A stretch of DNA of 64,000 bases from Pseudomonas sp. B21-056 (GTDB lineage: Bacteria; Pseudomonadota; Gammaproteobacteria; Pseudomonadales; Pseudomonadaceae): NCBI RefSeq assembly GCF_026016325.1, contig NZ_CP087203.1:1240001-1304000 (forward strand), given 5' to 3'. Under the pieces are notes generated by a model that saw only the letters and a list, made by a program, of their open reading frames with translations, was not told where the DNA came from and ran no database searches. A program made the position numbers and the translations under genes. Positions 1 to 8,806 of this stretch are shown here, in pieces. How positions within the stretch are numbered: position 1 is the first letter of the stretch; each line of letters opens with the position of its first letter.

Positions 1-80
1 TGCGACAGGTCACCCAGGGACAGGGCCATGGCGTTGGCGCAGACCAACAGGCCGGTGAAGAGTAGAGTAGAGCGGAGCAT
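1..80 (-). CDS. DUF4197-like secreted protein, N-terminal fragment
   Basis: Only the first 26 codons lie in the window and the gene continues beyond base 1. They encode a signal peptide (MLRSTLLFTGLLVCANAMA) followed by LSLGDLS. This start and the position downstream of plsB and a YbaY-like lipoprotein match the DUF4197 proteins I know from Pseudomonas, whose function is unknown. The product should be exported to the periplasm. The family assignment is an inference from a short fragment plus context. Confidence 0.5.
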   Translation of the reverse strand, partial: MLRSTLLFTGLLVCANAMALSLGDLS

Positions 81-110
81 GACAGCGTCCTTGAGATGAA
101 TGGAAAGGAA

Positions 111-509
111 TCAACGTGCAGGGTTGACGCGGATCTTCAACGGCTGCGGATCTTTGCCATCGAGTTGCACGGTGTGTTGTTCGGTGCTGATGAACATCAG
201 CTGGCCGTCCACTTCGATGCGGGCACTCACGGCATAGCGATGGCCGGGTTTGACCTGGGACGGATCATAGCTGAGGTGGAATGGCAGCGGGACCTGGCCT
301 TTGACCGGGCCACTCTGTTGATCGAGCACCACCGCCGGGGCATCGGCCAGGGACACATCCTGCAAACTCACGCTTAGGGTTGCGGTGGGCGGCAGGGCGA
401 TGCGTTGCAGGTAGAACACTTCACCGTCGAGGTGGTTCTTGCTCGCCAGCGGTGCGCTGGAGCAGGCGCCGAGCAGCGTGGCAACGGCCAGCAGGGTCAT
501 TTTTTTCAT
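111..509 (-). CDS. YbaY-family lipoprotein
   Basis: This is a 132-residue protein with a type II signal peptide ending in the lipobox LLGAC, so Cys16 should be lipidated and the protein anchored in the envelope. The rest is one small beta-sandwich domain of the YbaY type, with the segment EVFYLQRIALPPTATLSVSL near its start and a predicted strand ending IRVNPAR. The biochemical role of the family is not known; related folds occur in type III secretion pilotins. It lies 30 bases upstream of the DUF4197-like gene on the same strand and downstream of plsB, so the three could be cotranscribed. Confidence 0.75.
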   Translation of the reverse strand: MKKMTLLAVATLLGACSSAPLASKNHLDGEVFYLQRIALPPTATLSVSLQDVSLADAPAVVLDQQSGPVKGQVPLPFHLSYDPSQVKPGHRYAVSARIEVDGQLMFISTEQHTVQLDGKDPQPLKIRVNPAR

Positions 510-561
510 GGCGCAGTTCCTTGATCGAGGGCGCCAGGCAACGGCCTGGCGCCGGGGGGAA

Positions 562-3063
562 TCAATCCTGGGTCACCGGAGCAACCTGATCCGCCGCATC
601 TTCACTGCGATGCAACGCCACCTGGCGGATCGACAAACGAATCTCCGCCGGCAGCACCCGTTTGGCGGCGCCTTCGGCCAGTTCGCCCAGCAGCTCGTGA
701 TAGCTTAGCTTGCCGGCTTCGTCCCGGCGCAGAACATCAAGGTCCAGCATCGTCTGGATGAAATGGCGGAACAGGGTCTTGTCGAAGAATTCCGGCGCGT
801 TGAGGCCATGCAGGATCGACAGACGCTGGGCCATGACGGTGCAGAGGTCCTCCAGCTCTTCGGCGCTGATGCTGTTCTGACCACTGTTGAGCAGCAGCGA
901 GACGGTCATGTAGAAGCGTTGCAGGGCCTGGGCGATGCTTTTGGACAGCAGAGTCAGCAGCACGAAATGCCGCGAACTCGGCACCGGACGCAGGTACAGG
1001 TCATTTTCGAAACGCAGCAGGCCCTGTTCGACGAACGCTTCGAGCCATTGATCGATCACCTCGTCCAGTTGCTCCAATGACCAGCGAATGAACAGTTCCG
1101 ATTGCAGGTACGGGTACAAGGCGCGGGTGTAGCGCAGGATCTGCTCGCGGCTCATGCGCGAAGAACTTTGGAAAAAGCTCGCCAGCAATGCCGGCAGGGC
1201 GAAGATGTGCAGCACGTTGTTGCGGTAGTAGGTCATCAGCACCGCATTCTGCTCATCCAGGTACAGGATCTTGCCCAGGGCATCGTTCTGTTCCGACAGC
1301 AGGTCCATGCCTTTCACATGTTCGATCAGCGCCCGGCCATCCCCCGTGGGCAGGGTGGTGTGAGGCGAATACGGTACTTTGCGCAGCAACGCCAGGTACA
1401 GGTCCAGCACCCGGGCCATGGCCTGATCATCCAGGGCCAGGCGGCTGGTGGACAGCAGCGCCAGGGCCACCAGGTTGACCGGGTTGATGGCGGCGGCTTC
1501 GTTCAGGTGGCGGGCCACGCGCTCACCCAGGCGATGGGTGGTCGCGTTGAGCCAGGCCGGTTTGAACTGCGGGCCCAGTTCCTGCTGGCGCCAGTCCGGC
1601 TGTTCACCGTCGAGGAACTCTGCCAGTTTGATCGGCTCGCCGAAGTTCACCGCCACCTGGCCGAAGCGTTGCTTGAGGGCACCGACGACCTTGAAGATGT
1701 CGAAGATCGATTCTTTCTTCTTGCTGGCCCCGCGCAACTCGCCCAGGTAGGTACGGCCCTCCAGCACCCGCTCGTAGCCGATATAGACCGGCACGAACAC
1801 GATGGGCGTGCGCGATGACCGCAGGAAGCTGCGCAGGGTGATGGCGAGCATGCCGGTCTTGGGTTGCAGCATGCGCCCGGTGCGCGAACGTCCCCCTTCG
1901 ACGAAGTATTCCACCGGAAAGCCCTTGGTGAACAACGTGTGCAGGTATTCATTGAACACGGCGGTGTAGAGCGGGTTGCCCTTGAAGGTACGGCGCATGA
2001 AGAACGCCCCGCCACGGCGCAGCAGGCCGCCGATCACCGGCATGTTGAGGTTGATGCCGGCGGCGATGTGCGGTGGGGTCAGGCCGTTGCGGAACAGCAG
2101 GTACGACAGCAGCAGGTAGTCGATGTGGCTGCGGTGGCACGGCACATAAATGACTTCGTGGCCTGGGGCGATGTCCTGCACGCCTTCGATGTTGTTGACC
2201 TTGATACCGTCGTAGATCTTGTTCCAGAACCAGCTCAGTACCACTTCCAGGAAACGGATGGCGGTGTAGGTGTAGTCCGAGGCGATTTCGTTGCCGTAGC
2301 GCAGGGCCTGGGCCTTGGCTTTTTCCGCCGGGATTTTTTCCCGCTCGGCCTCGTCGGCAATCGCCTGTTTGACCAATGGCTGGTTTACCAGGCCCTTGAC
2401 CAGGTTGCGTCGGTGGGAAATGTCGGGGCCGATGACCGCTGCCTTCAGGTTGCGGAAATGCACCCGCAGGATCCGCTGGGCCATGCGCACGGTGCGTGCG
2501 TGGCCTTTGTCGTGCTCGATCAGTTCGCGCAGATGAATCGGCGCGGAGAACTGCACGCGGGTCTTGCGACCCAGGATCATGATGCTCAGCAGGCGGCGCA
2601 GGCGTCCGGTGACGGCCCAACTGTCGGCAAACAACAGCTTCCACGGACTGGATTCGCTGTCGGGCGACTGGCCCCAGAACACGCTGACTGGAATGATCTG
2701 CGCGTCTTCGGCGGCGTCGTGAGTCAGTACGTTGACCAGTCGCGTCAGTGTGGGGGGCGCGCCGCGCTTGTCCTGGCGTCCGAGCCAGTCCGGCGCCGGC
2801 GTCAGGTAGAAGAATGCCGCCGGCTCCAGCAGGTTGCCCACCGATACCGGCAATACCGGGCGAGGCAGGCCGGCCTTGGTGCACTCTGTGTCGAGCACTG
2901 CCAGGTCGGTCAGCGAAGGGTCTTGCAGGACGTAGAACACCGGACGGCTGCGGTCGAGGTTGAGGGTGAAGGACGACTGGTTGATCGTCTCGGAGCGAAC
3001 CCAGAGGTACAGCAGTCGACGCAGGGTGCCAAACACAAGACGGCGGAACGGGGAGCGGGTCAT
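562..3063 (-). CDS. plsB: glycerol-3-phosphate 1-O-acyltransferase
   Basis: PlsB transfers an acyl chain to the sn-1 position of glycerol 3-phosphate at the inner membrane, the first step of phospholipid synthesis. The 833-residue product carries the acyltransferase motif HRSHIDYLL (HX4D) near residue 300, [11 protein letters not shown] about 75 residues later and [11 protein letters not shown] after that, in the order known for the family. The start chosen is [12 protein letters not shown]; the frame is open 25 codons further upstream, but those residues do not look like PlsB and the family length is about 830. It is read divergently from the cold-shock gene. Confidence 0.95.
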   Translation of the reverse strand: MTRSPFRRLVFGTLRRLLYLWVRSETINQSSFTLNLDRSRPVFYVLQDPSLTDLAVLDTECTKAGLPRPVLPVSVGNLLEPAAFFYLTPAPDWLGRQDKRGAPPTLTRLVNVLTHDAAEDAQIIPVSVFWGQSPDSESSPWKLLFADSWAVTGRLRRLLSIMILGRKTRVQFSAPIHLRELIEHDKGHARTVRMAQRILRVHFRNLKAAVIGPDISHRRNLVKGLVNQPLVKQAIADEAEREKIPAEKAKAQALRYGNEIASDYTYTAIRFLEVVLSWFWNKIYDGIKVNNIEGVQDIAPGHEVIYVPCHRSHIDYLLLSYLLFRNGLTPPHIAAGINLNMPVIGGLLRRGGAFFMRRTFKGNPLYTAVFNEYLHTLFTKGFPVEYFVEGGRSRTGRMLQPKTGMLAITLRSFLRSSRTPIVFVPVYIGYERVLEGRTYLGELRGASKKKESIFDIFKVVGALKQRFGQVAVNFGEPIKLAEFLDGEQPDWRQQELGPQFKPAWLNATTHRLGERVARHLNEAAAINPVNLVALALLSTSRLALDDQAMARVLDLYLALLRKVPYSPHTTLPTGDGRALIEHVKGMDLLSEQNDALGKILYLDEQNAVLMTYYRNNVLHIFALPALLASFFQSSSRMSREQILRYTRALYPYLQSELFIRWSLEQLDEVIDQWLEAFVEQGLLRFENDLYLRPVPSSRHFVLLTLLSKSIAQALQRFYMTVSLLLNSGQNSISAEELEDLCTVMAQRLSILHGLNAPEFFDKTLFRHFIQTMLDLDVLRRDEAGKLSYHELLGELAEGAAKRVLPAEIRLSIRQVALHRSEDAADQVAPVTQD

Positions 3064-3152
3064 ACGGCTTCTGCATGAGTGGATGGGATCAAGCGGCAGG
3101 TAGTGTGCCGGATTCGTCGAAAATCGGCAAAAAAGCACCGAAGTAAAGTCAG

Positions 3153-3180
3153 TTGAGAGTTTTTCCGACTGTCATATACT
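3153..3180 (+). promoter_or_regulatory. sigma-70 promoter of the cold-shock gene
   Basis: A TTGAGA box (3153-3158) and a TATACT box (3175-3180) are separated by 16 bases and lie about 85 bases before the start codon. A leader of about 78 nt would result, which fits cold-shock genes, whose untranslated leaders are commonly long and regulatory. Confidence 0.6.
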
Positions 3181-3264
3181 CGGTCGGCTGATTGCTTCTG
3201 ACTTCCTCATGGACGGTTGGACGGCAGTGAAAGTTCTTAAAAATAAGAAATGGGAGTGAGCATC

Positions 3265-3474
3265 ATGGCTGCACGCGAGACCGGCAATGTGAAGTGGTTC
3301 AACGACGCCAAGGGATACGGTTTTATCCAGCGCGAAGGCGGGCCGGATGTGTTCGTGCACTACCGTGCGATCCGCGGCGACGGCCACCGTTCGTTGACCG
3401 AAGGCCAACAGGTCGAATACGCGGTGGTGGAAGGGCAGAAGGGCTTGCAGGCTGAGGATGTGGTGGGGTTGTAG
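3265..3474 (+). CDS. cold-shock domain protein (CspA family)
   Basis: This 69-residue single-domain OB-fold protein has the two RNA-binding motifs of the family: [16 protein letters not shown] (RNP1 region) and DVFVHYRAI (RNP2). Such proteins bind single-stranded RNA and DNA and melt mRNA structure. The ATG at 3265 follows a GGGAG ribosome binding site 8 bases upstream; an in-frame ATG at 3250 has no site. It is monocistronic, with its own promoter, and is followed by a REP pair. Which paralogue of the several in Pseudomonas it is cannot be decided from sequence alone. Confidence 0.93.
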   Translation: MAARETGNVKWFNDAKGYGFIQREGGPDVFVHYRAIRGDGHRSLTEGQQVEYAVVEGQKGLQAEDVVGL

Positions 3475-3504
3475 GCCACTCTTCCAACCAACGCAAATCC
3501 CCCC

Positions 3505-3593
3505 TGTGGGAGCGAGCCTGCTCGCGATAGCGGTGTATCAGTCAATACATCATCAACTGACACACCGCTATCGCGAGCAGGCTCGCTCCCACA
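3505..3593. repeat. inverted REP pair (REPIN)
   Basis: The unit TGTGGGAGCGAGCCTGCTCG continues into GCGATAGCGGTGT and recurs in inverted orientation at the other end, giving an 89-base palindromic doublet with a short spacer. This is the standard arrangement of Pseudomonas REP doublets. It sits between the convergent cold-shock gene and the gene at 3623-4000. Confidence 0.9.
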
Positions 3594-3622
3594 TTTGAAC
3601 TTGTGAACGACCTGCAACTGCG

Positions 3623-4000
3623 TCAGGCCGTCTTCCAGGTAATCTCTTCTTCCCCATCGGCACTGATGCGAATCCAGCGATCGGCCGATTCCTCACCTTC
3701 CTCTTCCACCCATGAGCCGGGCGCGCAGCGCACTTCGACATTCAGTGCGGCGAACGCGGCGCGGGCGCAGGCGATGTCGTCATCCCACGGGGTCCGGTCG
3801 CTTTCCAGGTACAGGCTGTTCCATTTGCCCACGGCCTTGGGCAGCCAGGTCACAGGGATGTCGCCGGCCTTGCACTTGTAGGTCTGGCCTTTCTGCGTCC
3901 ATTCGCTGCACGGGCCCAGCGCCTGGGTCAGCCAGGCGGCGACGGCCTTGTGGTCGACGTCGGCGTCTTTGAGGTAAATCTCGATATCGGGTTGGCGCAT
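3623..4000 (-). CDS. conserved hypothetical protein
   Basis: I do not recognise a named family for this 125-residue, acidic, probably cytoplasmic protein. It begins MRQPDIEIYLKDADVDHKA and contains CSEWTQKGQTYKCKAGDIPVT in the middle; there is no signal peptide or membrane segment. The ATG at 4000 is preceded by a GTGAGGAT ribosome binding site; another in-frame ATG four codons upstream is less well placed. Normal GC-rich codon use suggests a real, resident gene. It is a single gene between a REP pair and rlmA. Confidence 0.7.
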   Translation of the reverse strand: MRQPDIEIYLKDADVDHKAVAAWLTQALGPCSEWTQKGQTYKCKAGDIPVTWLPKAVGKWNSLYLESDRTPWDDDIACARAAFAALNVEVRCAPGSWVEEEGEESADRWIRISADGEEEITWKTA

Positions 4001-4048
4001 GGATATCCTCACTGCGGTCTTGAAAAATCCATTCGCGGATTTGATAGG

Positions 4049-4858
4049 TTATTGAAGAACGAAATAATCGTAGCGCATCGACACAGTGACTTCGAACGGC
4101 TCGGCCTGCTCGATCACGCTGGCGCGGCGTTCGGCACTGGCGCGCCAGCCGTGAGGCGTCATCGCCAGCAGGTTGGCGCGGTCCTGGCCGCTCTCGAGGA
4201 TCAGCTTGAACTCGAGGGTTTCGCTGTGCTCCAGCGCCATGCCTGAAGGTACTAGCGCCAGGTGCTTGTCATCGGTGTATTCGCGCACTTCGTCGTACAG
4301 GCGTTCGCGCAATTCCATCAGGTGGCCGCGGGTGGGGCCTACTTTCATCAGGCCGCCGCCGGGGCTGAGCAGGCGCTTGGCTTCCTGCCAGTCCAGTGGG
4401 CTGAACACGCTCGCGAGGAATTGGCAGCAGCCGTTCGCCAGCGGCACTCGCGCCATGCTGGCGATCAACCAGGTCAGCTGTGGATTGCGTTTGCAGGCGC
4501 GCTTGACCGCCTCGCGGGAAATATCCAGGGCATAACCATCGGCAGCGGGCAGCGCGTCGGCGATCTGCGCGGTGTAATAGCCCTCGCCACAACCGATGTC
4601 CAGCCAGCGGCCGGGGTTACGCTCAGCCGCCAGTTCGGCCAGGCGGCGGGCGACGGGGGCGTAGTGTCCGGCGTTGAGGAAGTCGCGGCGGGCTTCGACC
4701 ATGGCCTGGTTGTCGCCGGGGTCGCGGCTGTTCTTGTGCTGTACCGGCAACAGGTTCAGGTAGCCCTGGCGGGCGCGGTCGAACCGATGCCCGGCCGGGC
4801 AGGCCACGCCGTTATCCACCGCGTTCAGCGGTTCACTGCAGATTGGACACGCGAGCAT
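4049..4858 (-). CDS. rlmA: 23S rRNA (guanine-N1) methyltransferase RlmA-type
   Basis: The 269-residue protein has an N-terminal zinc ribbon (CPICSEPL ... GVACPAGHRF), then a class I SAM-dependent methyltransferase domain with motif I LDIGCGEGYY near residue 90 and FSPLDWQEAKRLL further on. This two-part layout is that of RlmA, which methylates a guanine in helix 35 of 23S rRNA. The start codon overlaps the stop codon of dapE by one base (TGATG), so translation is probably coupled to dapE. Exact nucleotide specificity in Pseudomonas is inferred from the family. Confidence 0.88.
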   Translation of the reverse strand: MLACPICSEPLNAVDNGVACPAGHRFDRARQGYLNLLPVQHKNSRDPGDNQAMVEARRDFLNAGHYAPVARRLAELAAERNPGRWLDIGCGEGYYTAQIADALPAADGYALDISREAVKRACKRNPQLTWLIASMARVPLANGCCQFLASVFSPLDWQEAKRLLSPGGGLMKVGPTRGHLMELRERLYDEVREYTDDKHLALVPSGMALEHSETLEFKLILESGQDRANLLAMTPHGWRASAERRASVIEQAEPFEVTVSMRYDYFVLQ

Positions 4859-6009
4859 CAGGCGAGCAACTTGATCAGCGTCTTGTAGTAGATCTCGGTC
4901 AGCACATCGAGATCGGCCGCCAGCACGCGTTCGTTGACCTGGTGGATGGTCGCGTTGACCGGCCCCAGTTCCACCACTTGGGTGCCCATGGTGGCAATGA
5001 AACGACCGTCGGACGTGCCGCCGCTGGTGGAGGCCTGGGTTTCGCGACCGGTCACGTCCTTGATACTCGACGACACGGCATCCAGCAGCGCGCCCGGCTC
5101 GGTGAGGAACGGCAGGCCGGACAGGGCCCAGTCGATGTGCCAGTCCAGTTGATGTTTGTCGAGAATGTCGGCGACGCGCTGTTGCAGGCCTTCGACGGTG
5201 GACTCGGTGGAGAAGCGGAAATTGAACACCGCCACCAGGTCACCCGGGATCACGTTGGTCGCGCCGGTGCCGGCGTTGAGGTTGGAGATCTGGAAACTGG
5301 TGGGCGGGAAGAAATCGTTGCCATGGTCCCAATGCTCGGCGGCCAGTTCCGCCAACGCCGGAGCCGCCAGGTGGATCGGGTTCTTCGCCAGGTGCGGGTA
5401 GGCCACGTGGCCTTGCTTGCCGCGCACGGTCAGCTTCGCACCGAGGGAGCCGCGACGACCGTTCTTGACCACGTCGCCCACCAAGCTGGTGCTCGACGGC
5501 TCGCCGACGATGCACCAGTCCAAGCGCTCCTGACGTGCCTTGAGGCGCTCGACCACGGCCTTGGTGCCGTGGTGAGCCGGGCCTTCTTCGTCGCTGGTGA
5601 TCAGGAAGGTGATCGAGCCCTTGTGGTCCGGGTAATCGGTGACGAACCGCTCGGCCGCCACCACCATCGCCGCGAGGCTGCCTTTCATGTCCGCCGCGCC
5701 ACGGCCACAGAGCATGCCCTGGTCGTCGATGACTGCATCGAACGGGTCGAGCTGCCAGGCCTGTACCGGACCGGTCGGCACCACGTCGGTGTGCCCGGCG
5801 AAGCACAGCACCGGGCCGTCGTGCTTGCCATGGCTGGCCCAGAAGTTATCCACATCCTCGATGCGCATCGGCTCGAGCTTGAAGCCCGCATCGCCCAGGC
5901 GCTGCATCATCAGTTTCTGGCAATCGGCATCCACCGGCGTCACGGACGGACGGCGGATCAGGTCGCAGGCGAGTTGCAGGGTCGGCGAGAGGTCGGCGTG
6001 GGCCGTCAT
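4858..6009 (-). CDS. dapE: succinyl-diaminopimelate desuccinylase
   Basis: DapE removes succinate from N-succinyl-LL-diaminopimelate in lysine and peptidoglycan precursor synthesis. The 383-residue M20-family metalloenzyme shows the metal ligands in order: the His of FAGHTDVVP, the Asp of [10 protein letters not shown], the Glu pair of TSDEEGPA, the Glu of VGEPSS, and a late His in ATIHQVNER. The start MTAHADLSP was chosen over a frame extension of ten residues. dapD and dapC of the same pathway lie nearby at 10083-11117 and 13475-14674. It is followed by rlmA with a one-base overlap. Confidence 0.96.
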   Translation of the reverse strand: MTAHADLSPTLQLACDLIRRPSVTPVDADCQKLMMQRLGDAGFKLEPMRIEDVDNFWASHGKHDGPVLCFAGHTDVVPTGPVQAWQLDPFDAVIDDQGMLCGRGAADMKGSLAAMVVAAERFVTDYPDHKGSITFLITSDEEGPAHHGTKAVVERLKARQERLDWCIVGEPSSTSLVGDVVKNGRRGSLGAKLTVRGKQGHVAYPHLAKNPIHLAAPALAELAAEHWDHGNDFFPPTSFQISNLNAGTGATNVIPGDLVAVFNFRFSTESTVEGLQQRVADILDKHQLDWHIDWALSGLPFLTEPGALLDAVSSSIKDVTGRETQASTSGGTSDGRFIATMGTQVVELGPVNATIHQVNERVLAADLDVLTEIYYKTLIKLLA

Positions 6010-6104
6010 GGAAGCTCCGGGAATATAGTGTGAACGCAAGGCGAGTGCTGAGGCGGGCAGGCTCCCGCAAAATGGCGGTTATCTTATAGCAAAACACTAA
6101 ACCC

Positions 6105-6193
6105 TGTGGGAGCGAGCTTGCTCGCGATGGCGTCGGATCAGCAGCACTAATATTGACTGACCCACCGCCATCGCGAGCAAGCTCGCTCCCACA
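6105..6193. repeat. inverted REP pair (REPIN)
   Basis: TGTGGGAGCGAGCTTGCTCG followed by CGATGGCG is mirrored by an inverted copy ending GCTCGCTCCCACA. It fills the gap between the divergent dapE and tcdA genes and ends only 18 bases before the -10 box assigned to tcdA. Confidence 0.9.
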
Positions 6194-6210
6194 ATGGTTT
6201 TTGGCTGCCC

Positions 6211-6216
6211 TATAAT
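6211..6216 (+). promoter_or_regulatory. candidate -10 box for tcdA
   Basis: A perfect TATAAT lies 28 bases before the tcdA start codon. A -35 box at the usual distance is not recognisable because that position falls in the end of the REP element, so the call rests on the -10 box alone. Confidence 0.4.
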
Positions 6217-6243
6217 GCGCGCCGGTTTTTGGGGTAAATGGTC

Positions 6244-7044
6244 ATGAGTACAGAAGATCCACGGTTTGCCGGCATCGCCCGTTTGTATGGCCTCGAAGGC
6301 CTGGAGCGCCTGCGGGCGGCCCATGTGGCGATTGTCGGGGTGGGCGGGGTCGGTTCCTGGGCGGCGGAAGCCATGGCCCGGTGCGGCGTGGGCGAGATTT
6401 CGCTGTTCGACCTGGACGACGTCTGCGTCAGCAACGCCAACCGTCAGTTGCACGCCCTGGACAGCACCGTCGGCAAACCCAAGGTCGAGGTCATGGCCGA
6501 GCGCCTGCGCGGAATCAACCCCGATTGCACGGTGCATGCCGTGGCGGATTTCGTCACCCGCGACACCATGGCCGAATACATCACGCCGAACATCGATTGC
6601 GTGATCGACTGCATCGACAGTGTCAACGCCAAGGCCGCGCTGATCGCCTGGTGCAAGCGCCGCAAGATCCAGATCATCACCACCGGCGGCGCGGGCGGGC
6701 AGATAGACCCGACGTTGATCCAGGTCTGCGACCTGAACCGGACCTTCAACGATCCGCTGGCCTCGAAAGTGCGCTCGACCTTGCGCCGTGACTACGGTTT
6801 TTCCCGCACCGTGACCCGTCACTACAGCGTGCCCTGCGTGTTTTCCACCGAACAGCTGCGCTACCCCAAACCTGACGGCAGCATCTGCTTGCAGAAGAGC
6901 TTTGTCGGCGACGGCGTGAAGCTCGACTGCGCCGGCGGGTTTGGCGCGGTGATGATGGTGACGGCGACGTTCGGCATGGTCGCGGCGACCAAGGCTGTGG
7001 ATAAGATCGTTGCGGGTGTGCGACGGCCGGCTGATAGGACGTGA
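6244..7044 (+). CDS. tcdA: tRNA threonylcarbamoyladenosine dehydratase
   Basis: TcdA (CsdL) is a ThiF/E1-like enzyme that uses ATP to cyclise the t6A base at position 37 of ANN-decoding tRNAs. The 266-residue protein shows the nucleotide-binding loop VGVGGVGSWAAEAMAR near residue 33, LDDVCVSNANRQ after it, and VIDCIDSVNAK, as expected. The ATG at 6244 is 9 bases after GGGG; the ATG at 6238 is too close to it. The neighbouring csdE and csdA genes form with it the same trio as in Escherichia coli, but here an insertion sequence separates them. Confidence 0.92.
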   Translation: MSTEDPRFAGIARLYGLEGLERLRAAHVAIVGVGGVGSWAAEAMARCGVGEISLFDLDDVCVSNANRQLHALDSTVGKPKVEVMAERLRGINPDCTVHAVADFVTRDTMAEYITPNIDCVIDCIDSVNAKAALIAWCKRRKIQIITTGGAGGQIDPTLIQVCDLNRTFNDPLASKVRSTLRRDYGFSRTVTRHYSVPCVFSTEQLRYPKPDGSICLQKSFVGDGVKLDCAGGFGAVMMVTATFGMVAATKAVDKIVAGVRRPADRT

Positions 7045-7054
7045 GATCGTTCCC

Positions 7055-7065
7055 ACGCTCCGCGT
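7055..7065. repeat. left target-site duplication of the IS element
   Basis: The 11 bases ACGCTCCGCGT abut the left inverted repeat and recur, with one extra T (ACGCTTCCGCGT), at 8354-8365 next to the right inverted repeat. The length suits IS4-family elements, which duplicate about 10-13 bases. Confidence 0.75.
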
Positions 7066-7083
7066 CACTAGTGTCCGGTAAAA
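7066..7083. repeat. IS left terminal inverted repeat
   Basis: CACTAGTGTCCGGTAAAA, which is exactly the reverse complement of the right end at 8336-8353. Confidence 0.93.
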
Positions 7084-7088
7084 CCTTT

Positions 7089-8258
7089 TCATAGCTGAAG
7101 GCTACCCTGGGCAGCCTTCAGCTCTGTTCGTTCTTGCCTTCGATATCCGCGGTGTGTGTCGCTGAGCGGGCGCTCAAACAAGCTATGAGCCAGCCGGATA
7201 GTGAAGTTTGAAAGTGAGTCTGAGCAGGCCGAGCGTTGTTGATACAGGAGCAGCAAAAGGTATGTGATCAGCGCGCTGTAGATTTGTAGACGCACCGCGT
7301 TTTCAGAGAATCCGAAGTACCGTTTGAGCTTGAGTTTTTGCTTGATCCACTTGAAGAACAACTCGATCTGCCAGCGCTGCTTGTACAGGTCGGCAATTTC
7401 TTCAGCTGAGCGTGAAAAATCATTAGTCACCAGGATCAGCGGCGTTTCGTGATCATCTCGACGAACCTGGACCCGACGTACGGTTTGGTCGTGATAGTGA
7501 TTTAACCGTCGTGTATTCAGGTGTTTTTTGCCAAATCGCACGGCTTCGTCCGACTCTATGAAGTCGGCATTTTCCCCTCTGTTCAGATCCTCTACGTGAT
7601 TCACATTGGCATTTTTTTTGAGTCGTGTGACGAAGAACGCCCCCACCTGATCAATCTGGTGCCACCAGTTGTAATCGCAGTATCCCTTGTCGAAAACGTA
7701 CGTGATGCCTGCTTCAAGCGGCATGGTCAGGGCGTCACTCAGGTCATTGACGTTGGCGGCAGTGATGTTCACGTAAGTGGGTGCTGTTTGTCGTGGATCA
7801 ATTGCCACATGCACCTTCAGGCCTTGTGTTATGCGGGTTTTCGTCGCAGCGGTCCAGTCGTCGAAGCCGGGACCGCGCAAGGTGATTGAGGTCGAGTCGA
7901 TCAGCGTGACCATCGCTTCCAGGGACTTGCGCTGCTTGCGGCCAACGCCCTGCAGCAAGTGCTCGCAGGCCAGCCGAAAAGGCTCTGAACTGCGTTTGCT
8001 CAAGGCATCACAAAGCGTTGAGCGAACCATGCTGCGAGCGTTGAGATGATAATGGTGAGGTTCCAGCGATTGCGATGCTGTCGCCAAGGCGCGCAGGCTG
8101 CTGGCTTGTGTTATCTGACCAAAGATCAGCGTGACGAGCAGATCCCAAGAGCTGAATTGCTTGGCATAACGATCAGCGCCACAGCGTTTGACTGCATTTT
8201 TGAACAACTGATGAGGGAGTGCTTGGAGCATTTGTGAAAAGCGAGTGCTGCTGAACAT
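7089..8258 (-). CDS. IS4-family transposase
   Basis: The 389-residue protein has an N-terminal DUF4372-like region (FSQMLQALPHQLFKNAVKRC) followed by the DDE catalytic domain: the first Asp in TLIDSTSITL, the second in YVFDKGYCDYNWW, and the glutamate in the signature YKQRWQIELFFKWIKQKLK, which is the Y-R-E-K motif of IS4 transposases. The frame is uninterrupted and all catalytic residues are present, so the element may still be active. The start MFSSTRF was chosen over an extension of 21 residues. Lower GC and different codon use than the neighbours fit mobile DNA. Confidence 0.94.
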   Translation of the reverse strand: MFSSTRFSQMLQALPHQLFKNAVKRCGADRYAKQFSSWDLLVTLIFGQITQASSLRALATASQSLEPHHYHLNARSMVRSTLCDALSKRSSEPFRLACEHLLQGVGRKQRKSLEAMVTLIDSTSITLRGPGFDDWTAATKTRITQGLKVHVAIDPRQTAPTYVNITAANVNDLSDALTMPLEAGITYVFDKGYCDYNWWHQIDQVGAFFVTRLKKNANVNHVEDLNRGENADFIESDEAVRFGKKHLNTRRLNHYHDQTVRRVQVRRDDHETPLILVTNDFSRSAEEIADLYKQRWQIELFFKWIKQKLKLKRYFGFSENAVRLQIYSALITYLLLLLYQQRSACSDSLSNFTIRLAHSLFERPLSDTHRGYRRQERTELKAAQGSLQL

Positions 8259-8335
8259 AGCCGGAATCGAGTCTGAAAAAGCCGAGTATCGCTCAAAGGC
8301 AGGTACAGCAAGGGGGAGCAAGCTCCCCCTTCAGT

Positions 8336-8353
8336 TTTTACCGGACACTAGTG
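8336..8353. repeat. IS right terminal inverted repeat
   Basis: TTTTACCGGACACTAGTG, the exact reverse complement of 7066-7083. It is followed at 8354-8365 by the imperfect copy of the target site. Confidence 0.93.
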
Positions 8354-8404
8354 ACGCTTCCGCGTGGGAACGCCTCTACGGACGCTCCGCGTTCGGCTGC
8401 ACTG

Positions 8405-8806
8405 CTAAGTCAGTTGGCGCATCCGCTGCAACACTGCATTCAAACCATTACTGCGCGACGGCGACAGTTGCCGCGAGAGTCCCAACTGATTGAACCAGTC
8501 CGGCAAATCCACCTGCTGCAACGCTTCGGCCGACAAACCGTTGACCCGCGCCAGCAACAGCGCCACCAACCCGCGAATCAACCGCGCATCGCTGCCAGCA
8601 GCAAACTGCCATTGCCCATCCTGTAACCGCCCCACCAACCACACCTGGCTTTCACAGCCACTCACCAGGTTGGCGTCGCACCTATCCGCCTCGCTCAAGG
8701 GCGGCAGGCGTTCGCCCCATTGCATCAGCAGCCGGGCGCGTTGCTCCCAGCCCGAGGCGTCCTGGAAAATCTGCAGTGCCGCGGCGGCATCGGCCGGCAG
8801 GTTCAT
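8405..8806 (-). CDS. csdE: SufE/CsdE-family sulfur acceptor
   Basis: The 133-residue protein accepts persulfide sulfur from its partner cysteine desulfurase. The active cysteine is the one in VSGCESQVWL near residue 51, the hallmark of the SufE family, and the C-terminal part GLSRQLSPSRSNGLNAV also fits. Its ATG overlaps the csdA stop codon by four bases (ATGA), so the two proteins are made together. Pairing with csdA and proximity to tcdA favour CsdE over a SufE of the suf operon. Confidence 0.88.
   Translation of the reverse strand: MNLPADAAAALQIFQDASGWEQRARLLMQWGERLPPLSEADRCDANLVSGCESQVWLVGRLQDGQWQFAAGSDARLIRGLVALLLARVNGLSAEALQQVDLPDWFNQLGLSRQLSPSRSNGLNAVLQRMRQLT

Larger units (their letters stand above)
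7066..8353 (-). mobile_element. IS4-family insertion sequence, complete
   Basis: The element is 1288 bases long, bounded by perfect 18-base terminal inverted repeats and an 11/12-base target duplication, and contains a single transposase gene that fills it. If the insertion is removed and one target copy kept, the flanks restore the palindrome CGTTCCCACGCTCCGCGTGG GAACG, a REP-like repeat of Pseudomonas. The element therefore inserted into the loop of a repeat between tcdA and csdE and breaks no gene. Confidence 0.93.

Noticed and set aside
3505..3593. CRISPR-like repeats
   Set aside because: The repeated units are palindromic REP doublets at scattered loci, not regularly spaced direct repeats with unique spacers.
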